DNA of 64,000 nt from Pegoplata infirma (lineage: Eukaryota > Arthropoda > Insecta > Diptera > Anthomyiidae), in contig OY992536.1 of NCBI GenBank assembly GCA_963921195.1, positions 178,320,995 to 178,384,994 on the forward strand. The letters are read 5' to 3'. Position 1 is the stretch's first letter. Each line of letters starts with the position of its first letter. Of the stretch, positions 9,960 through 21,707 are shown one piece after another. The notes under the pieces are model-generated. The model saw nothing but the letters and a program-made list of their open reading frames with translations, was not told the DNA's origin and ran no database searches. A program made the translations under genes and the position numbers.

Positions 9960-11985
9960 TTCTAAAGCGGGAAAGATGAACCACAATACCGCAAAGGAGA
10001 ACAGACCTATCAGACAACTTCAGCAAGACCCAACACTCCTATCTTAAGGGTAGGTCTGATGAGATGGCTTTAAGTGCTGTTGTCAGGTTGATTGAGAATA
10101 CTCTTCACAAAAAAGAGTAGGTTTTTTGCATCATTCTTGAACGTAGAAAGTTGCGTTCAACAATGTCAAAATATCATCAAAGCTCAATGTCCTTAAAAAA
10201 AACGGCACGGGCACGTAAATTACTGTCTGGATGGCAAAATCCTGAAAATCTGGGTAATTAAATCAAATACAGGTGATGGTGAAGCTTGGAAAGTACTCCA
10301 CAAGAAAGAGTTGTCTCTCCTCTTCTGTGGAATGGGAATGAAGTTGGTTTAATGCGCAAGTGACGTTGTGATCCTAATCAAAGGTAAGTTTGTTGCAACG
10401 AATAGCAAACTCATGGACAGCGCTGAAGAACTGTCGACGTGGGCAAAGGAAAACAGTCTAGGAGTTAATTTCGCCAAATGCTGCTCTCTCTAGAGGAACC
10501 TAGTTGTCATGTTATCGCATATGCTGACGCGGTAGCGGTAAAGTAGAAGCAAATGCTTACATTAAGGGACATTCTCCAGGGTTCTCTGAAAGATCTGTCT
10601 TAATGGGCAAGAGACTGTGGTCTGGAAGTTAATCCAAGTAACACAGGGTTAATCTTGTTTCTCTGAACGACACTGAAATCGCCTTTTTAGATGGAGCCAA
10701 GTATCTTGGAGTATTTTTAGATTGGAAAATGAATTTCAGGAGTAATATTGAGGAACGGTTGAAAAGAGCAACGACTGCTTTATGTTCATGTAAAAGAGCC
10801 ATTGGAAAACGTGTGGGCTTTAGCCCTAAAGACTTTCATTGGATTTACACAGCAGTGGTGTGCCCAATTCTGCTGTACAGAATCATTGTCTGGTGGCCTG
10901 CTTTAGAGACAAAAGTGAACTGTGTCTTAATTACGAAGCTACAGAGAATGTCGTCGATGTGCTTCACTGGTGGCCTTCGTACTACACCTACGGCTGCAAA
11001 CCTCCTTATCCTGATACCATTGGACATATTGGCGATTGTAGCCAAAGCACGATATTGAGGAACATAACAATAACACAAATATTGACTGTGCTCCCTCTAA
11101 GAGCCTTTATGAGAGCAAATTTTCCCCCATGATACCATCTGGGGAATTTTGGATGAGGGCAATCCGGGAAGTGGAGCCTCCATAAATTTTTACACGGATG
11201 AATCGAGACTGCACGGACAAGTTTGCTTTAGAGGAGATTGGGTTGAGCCTGGCTTGAAGATTGCAAGATCATTGCAGTGTTTACCAGGCAGAGACGCTAA
11301 ACAGAAAGGTAGTATCTGACTAGTTGAGTTACAATGTCGTGTCTATCATCGCAGTCAAAATCTATTCTGACAGTCAAGCCACGGTCAAGTCTTTAAATGA
11401 GATGGCCAAGCAGTTTTACATGCGACTCATATTGGTCCCAGACCGATGAGCTAGGAAGTTTCAAACAAAATTGGAATATGTGGGCATGCCACTAGAACCT
11501 TGCAAGAAAAATCGACGGCTTTATTCAGCGACGGAGACTAATGAGAGATGGGAAAATGGATGGACGTGTGAGACATCACGACAGATTTGGCCTTCTCCTA
11601 ATCAGAAGCGCCAAGTGAGCTAATATCGCTTCCAAGAGGAGAGATTTCGACGGTAGTTGACGGTAAGTTTACTAACCGAACACTGTCTTATAGGGAATCA
11701 CGCGGAGTAGTTAAATGTGCAGTCCAATTACTTTTTCCGGAGTTGCATGGATAAGTAATTGGAAACTATCGAACACTTAGTCTGTCAATGCCCGGCACTT
11801 TCTGGTCAGAAACTTACTGGGATCTAGGGAGCTGCACGAGCACATTTCATAAGAAGCTCAAATTAGTTTAACGGCAGGGACTACAATGGAAACCTATTAC
11901 ATTCCCGTGGTTTCACAACGGACCTTAAAGTCTATGTGTGCTGATGTAAAACTTCAGCAGCCACTTACAACCTAAACTTATCCCA
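9960..11985 (+). pseudogene. R1/LOA-like LINE relic: reverse transcriptase and RNase H
   Basis: This is the 3' half of a non-LTR retrotransposon polyprotein that would have copied its RNA into DNA and degraded the template. In order: YLKGRSDEMALSAVV (finger/palm, from about 10040); YADAVAV (10520 onward), where relatives usually have YADD; YLGVFLDWKMNF and VGFSPKDFHWIYTAVV, the thumb (10.7-10.9 kb); IVWWPALETKV and LRTTPTAANLL; then RNase H with FYTDESRLHGQ (about 11.19 kb) and DSQATVKSL (about 11.38 kb). It ends with EHLVCQCPALSGQ, a Cys/His-containing tail. Frames are broken many times. Sister fragments lie at 34.9, 37.1, 38.3, 45.4, 48.0, 49.1 and 58.3 kb, so the family was once active. 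Confidence 0.82.
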
Positions 11986-11989
11986 CCAA

Positions 11990-13539
11990 AACCAAACACT
12001 GTAAAATTGGGTATCGTTAGGAACTGTATACAATCCATTCATCGAGTCAGTACACGGTCAAGCTAATCCTTGTCCCAGGGTAGAGTTGAGTCGCTGGAAA
12101 TGAATAATGTGCTTGAAATGGCTCCAAGTCGGTGTGGGAAAGTGTTAAACCTGACATCTCGGTTCTCATAGTGGAATTGATGAACGAAATTGCTAGGATA
12201 ACAGAAAAAATAATGAAGGATAGGTGGATATCACTGCCAAAGCCTAAGCGAACAGAAAGTCTTCTTACTTTCGGCGAGAAAAGTAGTAAGGAATGAACAA
12301 CTAGGGGAATAATAATGGGCCTTATGGCCCCCTAGTGTATTTTCAAAAATTTAAACCCCGATTGGTTTCGATTTGACCAATTTGAAAATTTTTTTTCAGA
12401 TAAAGATAGAAATTCAGAAACAATTGACTTATATAATTTTGAAGTTTTTTGGCGCCCATACAAGGCCCATAGTCCAATTTGTAAAGCATACACCGAGATA
12501 TGTAACTGCTAACGATTGACTAAATTTATGTGAACTTTGAGTTTAAATTCCCACAGTTGGGTTTATTTAATCAGACAGTAGCTGCTAGTGCCGGCTGATC
12601 AGTTGCAAAAACCCCAAAAATTAGTTTGGCATACTTTTGGATTTGCTAACCGTTCTTTTTGTAAAAGATTTATAACGGTTTTCTTGTTCCATCATATTTT
12701 TCTTAGTGTACAATAAACACTTCCCAGATTGACTTAAAAAATTCCTTTAAATTCCTTAAAATACCGCTAAATAAGTGAATGTAAAATTCCTTGGAAATTG
12801 TATAAAATGGTACTCGTACTTTTAATTGTCACTTTGTAATTATCAATACTCAATTAGTTAAACGGTTATCTTTAGCATCTTATTAAAAGTGTGTTGTTTG
12901 ATGTGACATTTTTTTGTTGCAAAGAAGGTATCCGTTGATGTAAACATCGATATGAAGTATATATAATACACAAAAGAAAAAACATTGACCAATTATAATT
13001 TTTTGGATCTTAAAATGTCATACAGAAAATCTGACATACACATACAGTTTTATTGGAGATTTTTCGTTTTCGCTTACATCCAATTCACATCTGAAGTGAA
13101 ATCTCGTTTCGATCATAGTGTGTATAAAATGATACAGAGCATATCATCATAATCTCGTTCGAAATTACAAATCAGGTGTGAATTAGGTATTAGATATGAG
13201 TTTTTCATTAATAAATCCGAGATTTCGGGACCTTTTATAACGTATATTTTTTTTTATTTCATGCCAATTTTCCGTTGAAAAGGGTTTCTTATTCAAAAGC
13301 ATTTTTCTTATGCAAAATTTTTTCTATCATCATATTAAAATTCTGAAAAACCTGATCTCGGTTACAGTCGCTTGGTATATCTTCCTTATTTGTCGTATTG
13401 TTGACTTTTAACAAAGGTTTCTTAGATTTTCTGAATTTCTTAACATATTTTTCTTTTTGAAAAAATGTCATGCAGCGTGAATTATATGAATTATTTTAAA
13501 AGTGCATTTCGCACTTTAAAATGTGTGAATTAAGTGACT
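11990..13539. other. Unclassified; possible LINE trailer, then AT-rich DNA
   Basis: From 11990 to about 12330 the base composition stays moderate and may belong to another decayed retroelement, but no motif is clear. The palindromic pair GGGCCTTATGGCCC stands at 12318-12331. From 12340 on the DNA is AT-rich without recognisable frames. A short minus-strand frame near 13289-13471 is lysine-rich and probably chance. Confidence 0.4.
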
Positions 13540-13541
13540 TA

Positions 13542-13990
13542 CACTAAAAAAAACCTTGTAAAATTACAAGAAAAACTTGCAGCTTTTTTTTTGTTTGCTA
13601 CCTCCTATTTGACAAAAATTTTTAGTAATTTTACAAGATTTTTACCAATAATTTTGTAATTTGACAAGGTTTTTATCAATAAAATTGTAAATTTAAAAAT
13701 TTTTTGACACGATAAAATTAAAAAAAAAAGGTTTCGTAATTTTACTAGATTTTTTGCTACCTCCTATTTTACGATAATTCCTAGTATTTTTACAAGCTTT
13801 TTACCAATAATTTTGTAATTTTACAATAAAATTATAAATTTACAGTTTTTTGGCGCAATTAAAATCACAAGGAATTCTCGTGAATTAACTAGATTTTTTT
13901 TTTGTAAAATTATCTTGGAAATTTTTGAAATTACAAAAAAAATTGTAAAATTACAAAAAATATGTAAATTTCGATTTGTTAAAAAACAAA
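13542..13990. mobile_element. TA-flanked element, ACCTTGTAAAATTACAAG word, copy E1
   Basis: The left end reads TA then CACTAAAAAAAACCTTG. The interior repeats variants of TTTTACAAG and AATTTTGTAAT. The blocks TTGCTACCTCCTATTTT and CAAGGAATTCTCGTGAATT match copies at 29082-30047 and 57070-57308. The matching right end (TTTTTTGTGTGTA in the other copies) is absent, so this copy is truncated on the right. Confidence 0.6.
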
Positions 13991-15240
13991 TCTGTGAAAT
14001 TTTTCATATTATTATACCTTAATAACTTTAACAAATTTTTTTTTTTAATTTTGCTGGAAAAATTCCAAAAAATTCAATTAATGGTGTGGGTCAAGATCCA
14101 TATAACTGTCATTACTAATGACCGTCTATAATGGTCTTTCTATTTTTTTTCTTTCTCTATTTATATATAGAGAAAAACAAGTAATATTATCCATTTAAAA
14201 TAATTATGTATTTTTATATAGCAGCATTGACATTGCAGTATTTGCCTTGCATAGATCATCATTATGCAGTAGTAATAAAAGTTCTACTATTTGCTTACTT
14301 TTATGCATACGTATTTGCTAAAACAAATATGTATGAAGTACGTAGATTGTTTGAGAAATTATTAAAGATTTCATTATCATATTTTGAAATAGAGGATTTT
14401 TTAAAATCGAAGATTTATTAAAAGTGGGCCGAACTTTTGAATTTTTGAAAAAAAAAAATTTCAGAATATTTAGAATTGTTTTACAAAAAATATCTCGGAA
14501 TCTGCTAATTGTTTTTATAAGAACATTTTTTGAATATTCGATATTTTTTTAAAACAAACCTTTTCTTCAGAATTCGAGAGCATTTCTTAGAATTTTCTTT
14601 AAATTTATTAATTTTATTCTACGAGCAACATAACGTATAAGTAATATTAAATATGCGTTAATTTTTTATTACTCATTCGCTAAGGTGTAATGCAACAAAA
14701 TATTAGAATTTTTGGATTAAGTAACACAGTTTTGGCAGCCACTTAAAACTGAATCTATTGCTTGGTCTCAAAAATGTTTAAACTACCCACGTACTTATAC
14801 AATCTATAATAGCATTTGTCTTCGATGTATCTGTGCCAATAATATGTTTTTGTCATTAATTCACAACAATATAATAACACTTTCTTTATGTGTATGTGTG
14901 AATCTCAAGAAGCAAAGATATGTAAACATATTTAGTTCAATATTTGTACTTAATGGATTCTTTAAAATAATAGTATGACATTTAGTTACAGAATTTTAAA
15001 ATTTAGAAAGCTCAAATAAAATTGGTAAAGGCCAGTAAAATTTCAGAAAAGCTCACTTGAAATTCTGAAAGTTTATTTCAAATTTGTAGGAAAAAACTAA
15101 ATTGAAATTGAGAAGATTCCAAATGAAGTTGCGAACATCTAAGTTGGAACTTAGAAGAGCTCATTTAAAATTAAGAAAAGCTCAGTTTATATTCACAAAC
15201 GTTTTTAAATGCACTTAAAATAATAACTCTGTAAAATCTA
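13991..15240. other. No recognisable feature
   Basis: AT-rich DNA. An open stretch of 71 codons at 14206-14421 is hydrophobic and lacks homology that I recognise. AGCTCA-rich patches around 15060-15190 are degenerate and not periodic. Confidence 0.45.
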
Positions 15241-15242
15241 TA

Positions 15243-16114
15243 TATCGTTAAACTATATTCAATTTGAGCTTTCTAAAAAAACATAACTTTTCAGGAGAGC
15301 AAAAAAACCGTCGCATTCGCGTATTTTTAAACTTTTTGTCGGCCGATCTTTTACAATATTAATTAATAATTACTACTAAATTTTATACGTGCTTTGTTTG
15401 TAAAAATTCGTATTATTCGCTGAGTTACAGCAGATAGCTCAACCTTTTTTATTTGAAATTAATCAACCTTAGCAGATAGCTCATTAAATATAGACTTTAA
15501 AGCTTTATAACTTTTTAACGGATTATGTTAAAAATGTGAACTTGGTACCATATTTCTTAGTTTTTAAAGCCCTTCCGTTACAAGTGTTAAAAAAAATACT
15601 TTTTAATTTTTTTTTAAATCATCGATTTTTTCGCTCTTTATCGCCATTATTTGGAACCTTCATGAAGCTTGCGAAAAATGTCATAACACTTGTGTTTGCT
15701 GTACAATCGAATAGACAAATAAAATATGCAAAAATTTCAACCGATTTTGCTCCGCATCGAAATATGGGTCAAAAACCGCGTTTTTAACCGCGGAATGGAG
15801 TTGAAACTTTCAAAAAAAAAAAACTGCCATTATTTTTATTGATGGAAACACCATATAAAAAGTGATAATATAAAAAAATTTTAATTTAAAAGTTTACCCT
15901 AGTAAACTAAACTGTAGATAGCTCAAATTTTTATTTATAAAAAAACATGGTTTCACATAGCTCATGCTATTTTTGGAATAAAATAGTCTTAAAATAATTT
16001 TTTTGTTCTGAAATTAATACCATAGATGACACTTATGCCAGCGAACATTTTGCCATCAAAAACTCATTTTCGTCAACCGAGCAGATAGCTCAAATTGAAT
16101 ATAGTTCCACGATA
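15243..16114 (+). mobile_element. Word-swap TIR element, copy 2 (word GCAGATAGCTCAA)
   Basis: The left end TATCGTTAAACTATATTCAA and the complement of the right end, TATCGTGGAACTATATTCAA, match copy 1. The private word is GCAGATAGCTCAA: inverted near 15261-15274 and forward at 15430-15442, 15472-15483, 15914-15927, about 15955-15965 (degenerate) and 16081-16093. TTTTCAGGAGAGC and TTTTGCCATCAAAAACTCAT are shared backbone. Non-coding. It directly abuts a tandem array on its right. Confidence 0.75.
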
Positions 16115-16118
16115 TATA

Positions 16119-17080
16119 AAAGAGTAATGTGACTGACTGACTGACTCATTGACTGATTCATCATCGCCCAGCCCAAACCGCTGAAGAGACTTGAAATTTG
16201 GACTGTAGGTTCACCTCCCGGAATATAGATCCACTAAGGCTGGATTTTTGCCAGTGTTGATTCTAAGGGGGTAAAAAGGGTAAAAAACTGTACTTTTGGT
16301 ACTTTTTATATCTCCTGAAATAATTGTCATAGAGACTTAAAATTTGGACTGTGTGTTCACCTCCCGGAACATAGATACACTAAGGCCGGATTTTTTCCAG
16401 TGTTGATTCTAAGGGGGTAAAAAGGGTAAAAAACTGTACTTTTGGTACTTTTTATATCTTCTGAAATAATGGTCATAGAGACTTCAAATTTGGACTGTAT
16501 GTTCACCTCCCGGAACATAGATACAATAAGGCCGAATTTTTTCCAGTGTTGATTCTAAGGGGGTAAAAAGGGTTAAAAAACTGTACTTTTGGTACTTTTT
16601 ATATCTCCTGAAATAATGGTCATAGAGACTTGAAATTTGGACTGTATGTTCACATCCTGGAATATAGATCCAGTAAGGCTGGATTTTTGCCAATGTTGAT
16701 TCTAAGGGGATAAAAAGGGTAAAAACTGTACTTTTGGTACCTTGTATATTTCCTTAAAAAATGGTCACAAAAACTTAAAATTTGGACTGTATGTTCACCT
16801 CCCGGAATATAGATCCACTAGGGCTTGATTTTTGCCAATGATGATTCTAAGGGGGTAAAAAGGGTAAAAAACTGTACTTTTGGCACCTTTTATATTTCCT
16901 TAAATAATAGTACTAGAAACTTGAAATTTGCAATGTAGGTTCACCTCCCGGAAAAAAGATTTACTAAGTCTGGGTTTTTGCCAATGTTAATTCTGCGGGT
17001 GTAAAATGGGTAAAAAAGTGTTCTTTTGGTACTTTTTTTATATACTGAAATAATGGTCATTCAAACTTCAAATTTGAATG
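16119..17080. repeat. Tandem array, period about 146 bp
   Basis: After a GACTGACTGACTGACTCATT tract, at least six units begin with (A)GACTTGAAATTTGGACTGTA near 16190, 16335, 16480, 16628, 16771 and 16918. Each contains TTCACCTCCCGGAA, CCAGTGTTGATTCTAAGGGG, GTAAAAAGGG and CTGTACTTTTGGTAC. The last units are more diverged. The layout of a microsatellite then tandem units resembles the block at 53.6-55.1 kb, which suggests a Helitron-like or similar element; no terminus is proven. Confidence 0.8.
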
Positions 17081-17141
17081 TAGGATCCTTTAGTGAAATA
17101 AAACATTCTGGAACAAGTACTTTCTGAAAATTCTGTACCGT

Positions 17142-17580
17142 TTATAAAAAGTACCTTTTATAAAAAGTACCTTTTATAAAAAGTACCTTTTATAAAAAGT
17201 ACCTTTTATTAAAAGTAACTTTTATTAAAAGTAACTTTTATAAAAAGTACCTTTTATAAAAAGTACCTTTTATAAAAAGTACCTTTTATAAAAAGTACCT
17301 TTTATAAAAAGTACCTTTTATAAAAAGTACCTTTTATAAAAAGTACCTTTTATAAAAAGTACCTTTTATAAAAAGTACCTTTTATAAAAATGACTTTTAT
17401 AAAAAGTAACTTTTATAAAAAGTATCTTTTATAAAAAGTACCTTTTATAAAAAGTACCTTTTATAAAAAGTACCTTTTATAAAAAGTACCTTTTATAAAA
17501 AGTACCTCTTATAAAAAGTACCTTTTTTAAAAAGTATCTTTCATTAAAAGTACCCTTTATATAAAGTACCTTAATCAAAA
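17142..17580. repeat. 16-bp palindromic minisatellite
   Basis: About 27 units of GTACCTTTTATAAAAA run head to tail. Each unit joined to the next GTAC forms a near-palindrome, GTAC-CTTTT-ATAAAAA-GTAC, so the array could extrude cruciforms. Edge units decay into GTAACTTTT and GTATCTTTT variants. Confidence 0.9.
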
Positions 17581-18120
17581 GTACCGGAAGTACAATTTTT
17601 GATACTTTTTTATTTCCTAAAATTATATTTATAGAAACTTTTTATATTTCCTAGAATCTTAAAATTAGTAATGTAGGCAATTTCGGTAAAAAAAAGCATT
17701 CTGTGAAAAATACGTTTTTCCGGTTCTTAGTGGGTAAAAAGGCTAAAAAAGTGTTTCGGTACCTTTGATATTTTTTGACGTGAAGGTTCTAGAAACTTAA
17801 AATTAGGAATGTAAAATCCTCTTTGTACTTTAAATATTTGCTAAAATAATGATCCTAGAAAATTGAAATATGGAAAAAAGGATCCTTCGGTGAAGAAAAA
17901 AACATTCTGGAAGAGCTTCTTTTTGGAAATTCCGTTTATAACGGGGATAGGAAAGTGTACTTTTGGTACATTTTTTTTTGGTTCTTTTAATAATGAAAAA
18001 GTGTTAATTTTGAATATTCTTATATTTTTTGAAATATTAGTTCGGAAACTTGATATTTTAAATAAAGGATCACCTAGCACGAAATGGAATAGAGCAGGGA
18101 ACAATATGGAATGATACTTT
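17581..18120. repeat. Diverged units of the 146-bp array
   Basis: Phrases such as AGAAACTTAAAATTAGGAATG (with small gaps), GGGTAAAAAGG, ACATTCTGG and a GTACTTT-like run recur near 17650, 17790, 17850 and 18045. These look like older copies of the array at 16119-17080, now split from it by the 16-bp minisatellite. Confidence 0.55.
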
Positions 18121-18419
18121 TTCCTAAAATTTTTCGTATTTTACTTTTTTAACTCCATAACTCATTTTTATTCCAATTTCTTTATTCACTGAAATATTTA
18201 TTCACTCCAAATCCAAAATCCCGATATAAGAGCTCGAAAATTATTCAAATTTGATTGCTAAAATTTTTCATTGAAATATTATTTTATGAAAGACTTAAAC
18301 GTGCACAAATAAATAAAACAAAGACTACGCTTGAAATCGGAAGAGCAATTCTGATCCTTCTATAAGCCGGTATTCAATGCAACCGGTAACGAAGTACCGG
18401 GATGGTAAGCTAGTACTTT
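18121..18419. other. No recognisable feature
   Basis: Short AT-rich spacer. CAACCGGTAACGAAGTACCGG near 18380 is a weak local inverted pair. Confidence 0.4.
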
Positions 18420-19085
18420 GTAAAATGAATGTAATCTTAATTTAACAGATATTTGACAGAGTTTTCTGTCAAAATATAGATTTAAAGAAAATACTTTGTA
18501 TTTTGTTGTGAAAAGAAAACAAAAATTTATCCTTTATATTACTTTTAACTTTGTAATCCTTATTTTACAGATAATTAACAAAGTTTTCTTGTAACCAAAA
18601 AAACTAAGTTTTATCTGTATTATTATCTTAATTTCGTAGTTAAAAACTGATTTTTTTGTAAAAATTTTATCTGTATTTTTTTTCTTTTTGAGAAAAAATG
18701 AAAAAGTGCCAAAAAAAGTTATAAAAAAAAAATCTTTCCAGAAATCTTAAAAAAAATTTATAAAAAACATGCATTTAACTAAACTCTGTAAATTTACAGA
18801 GTTTTTTCTGTAAAAATTTGGTTGCATCAAATGCATTTAACAAATATTTGTAAAATGACAGAGTTTTCTTTGTTAAATGATGCTTTATTTAACCAATATT
18901 TTACCAGAAACTCTGTAGATTAACAATTTTATTTTGTCCAAATCATTTTACAGAATTTAACAGTAAAATTACCAAGAAATGTTGCTAGATGGAAAAGTAT
19001 GGTGTACTCTGTTAAATTAGCAGAGTTACTCTGTTAAATTAGCAGAGTTTTTCTGTAATTTAACAGAGATTATTTTGAATGTTTG
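18420..19085. repeat. Irregular array of AACAGAGTTTTCTGT words
   Basis: Variants of TTAACAGAGTTTTCTGTTAA occur at least ten times, for example near 18442, 18570, 18790, 18850 and 19010-19065, often as local palindromes. Spacing is irregular. The pattern matches the private-word style of other TIR elements in this window, but I could not find clear terminal repeats. Confidence 0.6.
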
Positions 19086-19114
19086 AATTAAAATTTCCTA
19101 TTTAAAAGACAAAC

Positions 19115-19210
19115 GGACTTTTTAACTCCTTTTGATGATAGAAATATACTGAAGTGTTTGAAACCGGTATGGAAATACCAGAAATGTCTAGAATTTTTAG
19201 AAATGAAACT
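19115..19210. repeat. Dispersed repeat with GTGTTTGAAACCGGTAT
   Basis: About 90 bp, including TGATGATAG, AAGTGTTTGAAACCGGTAT and ATACCAGAA(A/G)TGTCTA, recur on the opposite strand at about 32370-32460 inside a hAT element. Origin unknown. Confidence 0.6.
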
Positions 19211-19796
19211 ATCTTCTGCATTTTTCAATTTATTTCAACAAATAGTTGTCAATATTACCAGATCGACTTAAGTGTCCTAAGTTTATTGATTTTTTTAGTG
19301 AGTTGCTATTTGCTTTATTCGCCGCCCTAATGTTTATCTGAATATTCCTATTATTGCCTATGGTAATCATTAAAATAAAAGGAATGCTGTCAATACAAGT
19401 TGTTACTTTTTTGTATCTTCTGTATGTACATTGTACAATAAACTAAAATTACTTATAATAACCCCTTTAGCTATTGTTCTAGTAATAATTGCATAAATAT
19501 ACATATTTGTCTATTAACACTTAAATTACTTTGCAACTGTTTATTCAATTCTATTGCGGATTATAAGAATCAAAACTATTTTAATGAGATTAAACTTTTA
19601 ATGAGTGCATGCATAAGTTGTTCTTAACAAAAGAAGAGCAACAGAAAAAAAACACCTCGAAATTTCTTCGAATTTTATTATGAGTTAATATTTAAAAGTT
19701 TGTTTTGAGTGTTTCTTATTACTTTTTCTGGCATGGAATATGGATTTTTTTGCGGTAGATTTGTAGAAGAATAATAAACATAAAGAAAAGTAAAAT
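19211..19796. other. No recognisable feature
   Basis: AT-rich unique-looking DNA; no coding, RNA or repeat signal. Confidence 0.45.
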
Positions 19797-20275
19797 GCGA
19801 CTTGGCCGAATCTATGAATACCCTACACAACGTACTTTTTAAAGGATAGGAAATTTTCGTGAACGTGAACAAAAATGAACAATTTTGATTAGAAATATTT
19901 TGTTTTGAGTAAAAAACTTTTTATCATTTTTATAAAAAAGAGAAAAATTATGAATTTTGTTTTGAGTGCAAAATTTTTTCGAGTGAACATTTTTTAGTGT
20001 AAAAATATTTTAGAGTGACAAAAATATTTTGTAAAGAGTTTTTATGGTTTACCAACGTTTTCAACACGTGAATTTCAGATGAAACCAATCTGAAATTTAT
20101 TTTTTTAGTGTGTTTTCGATAGACAGACAGCCGGAAGGACATCGCTAGATCGTCTTAAAATCAATCGAGGATCATGATTATTTATACTTTACTGGGTCCT
20201 AGACCAATATTTCGAGGTGTTACAAACGGAATGACAAACTTTTATATACCCTCTACCACTGGAGGTGAGGGTATA
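19797..20275 (-). mobile_element. TATACCC-family repeat
   Basis: The right side is the head in inverse orientation: the palindrome TATACCCTCTACCACTGGAG...GAGGGTATA at 20245-20275, preceded by GTTACAAACGGAATGACAAA and a GACAGACAG tract. The left side carries GGCCGAATCTATGAATACCC, the complement of the family tail. The interior repeats TTTTGTTTTGAGT. Confidence 0.7.
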
Positions 20276-20606
20276 AAAAATAACACAAAAAACATCTGTT
20301 TAACTAGGGATAACTTAACGTTATCCCTTTTAACAACTAAGTTTTTGCGGTAGGGAATGTTACACCTAAATAAATAATTCTATAAGGTTTCAGAAAAGCT
20401 TTGGTAACCTAACAGAGTCACCATACATTCAAGTTAGTAATAAAATAATAAAAATATGCTGTATAAGTTTGTAAATGGGGAAAATTGCACTAAGGGGAAA
20501 AAGCTTCCCCTTGAAGAACTAAACTAAAAAAGAATATAAATTTAATTAAATTTTTATATAATTTTGGATGCTAAGTGCCAAACAATAATATAGCAGCATA
20601 AGTTTG
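20276..20606. other. AT-rich spacer with a TATACCC-type scrap
   Basis: AGCTTCCCCTTGAAGAACTAA near 20500 resembles phrases found in TATACCC-family repeats at 7.0-7.3 and 46.7 kb. Nothing else is recognisable. Confidence 0.4.
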
Positions 20607-20608
20607 TA

Positions 20609-21081
20609 CACAGAAAAAATTTTAAACTAATTTCAATTAACACAAAACGCGGATTCAATCAATTTTTTGATTGAAATTCCTCCAATTAAGAAATTTGTTA
20701 TACCAATCATCAAATTGTAGGTGATTAATTGAAAATTTTTTCAATCAAACATTTTTTCGATTTTGATAAAAAATTTGATCAATTTTTTATTTATAGTCAA
20801 TCAAAATAATGATTGATTTAGTAGTAGTATCAAAAAATTAATCTTTTTTGCTTTCCAATATGTTGCAACCAATAAAAAAAAGTAAAACCCGATTGTTTTG
20901 TATATTTTTGAATTAATCTATTCAAATAAATTAAAGCGAAAAAAATATGGTATGTTGAAAATTTGTAATTCGACAGTTAAAGAAAATAAGAAAAATTTTA
21001 ATCAAAACATTGATTGACTCATTTTAATTTTGTTGATCAATAGATTTAATTGAAAATTTTAAGCCAATAATTTTTTGTGTG
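20609..21081. mobile_element. TA-flanked TIR element, TCAATCAA word
   Basis: The left end is TA + CACAGAAAAAATTTTAAA; the right end is TTTTAAGCCAATAATTTTTT then GTGTG + TA. The interior is studded with TCAATCAA/TTGATTGA and related AATTGAAA words near both ends. The TA flanks and CAC...GTG ends match elements at 24596-24832 and 36683-36942 whose words differ. Confidence 0.68.
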
Positions 21082-21089
21082 TACAATGA

Positions 21090-21418
21090 ACATCCCTTGA
21101 GTTGAAAATGTTTGATACTAAGAACAACGGTACAATGGACTATTTAAAGTCTGAGCGCCATAGACTTGCCTAAAGAATTTCCTTATTTTAGGCTTGTACA
21201 ACCCACCCTCAACTCAACTCAAGAATAACGAACATGTTCTTCTAAACTGCAAAAAATTAGGAATAGAAAAATATACGAGGAAAGATAGTTGAAATCTAGG
21301 GTGCTAAGGCTAGTTTTGGGAAATTTCGAATCTTAATGAGTAAGAGGCGTAAAAAGATGTACCTCTGGTCCTTTTATGTTTTCAGTTCTTTGTTGGAAAA
21401 TACATTCTGCACACAGAC
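21090..21418. other. Spacer with a relic 146-bp-type unit
   Basis: Near 21290-21400, CTAGGGTGCTAAGGC, AGAGGCGTAAAAAGATGTAC and TTTTATGTTTTC resemble a strongly diverged unit of the 16.1-kb array. The rest is unremarkable. Confidence 0.35.
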
Positions 21419-21700
21419 ATGTGTGGATACAAGGGGTGGAAAAAAGGGGAAATTCCCCCCCCCCCCCAAACCAAATTTCAAAAAGAAAAAAAAGAGGGAA
21501 AAAAGAAAGAAAAAAGAAAGAAAAAGAAGGAATAAGGAAATTTTCTAAAAAAAATATCCCAAGAAAAAAAATCTCGAAATCCTAAAATTTTTCATAGAAA
21601 AAATCTGAAAGTTTTAAGAGAAAAAATGTGACTTAATTTGAAAATTTTCAGTTGAAAAAATAATTTTATTATGAATTTTGGTATCTTTTAATAGTACTTA
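21419..21700. mobile_element. Partial hAT-like end related to the 35131-36584 element
   Basis: GTGGATACAAGGGGTGGAAA, then a run of C, then a purine-rich AAAGAAAAAAGAGGGAAAA stretch mirrors the left end of the hAT element at 35131 (GCGGATCCACGAGGGGG, C-run, purine tract). The terminal CAGG and a target duplication are not visible, so this is a partial or decayed copy. Confidence 0.45.
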
Positions 21701-21707
21701 TATTTTT

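Noticed and set aside
14206..14421. 71-codon hydrophobic frame that could be a small membrane protein
   Set aside because: AT-rich codon text with no conserved motif, promoter or neighbour context; expected by chance in this much AT-rich DNA.
21336..21585. Lys/Arg-rich frames
   Set aside because: They read through a poly-C and purine-rich tract of a hAT-like end; low-complexity only.
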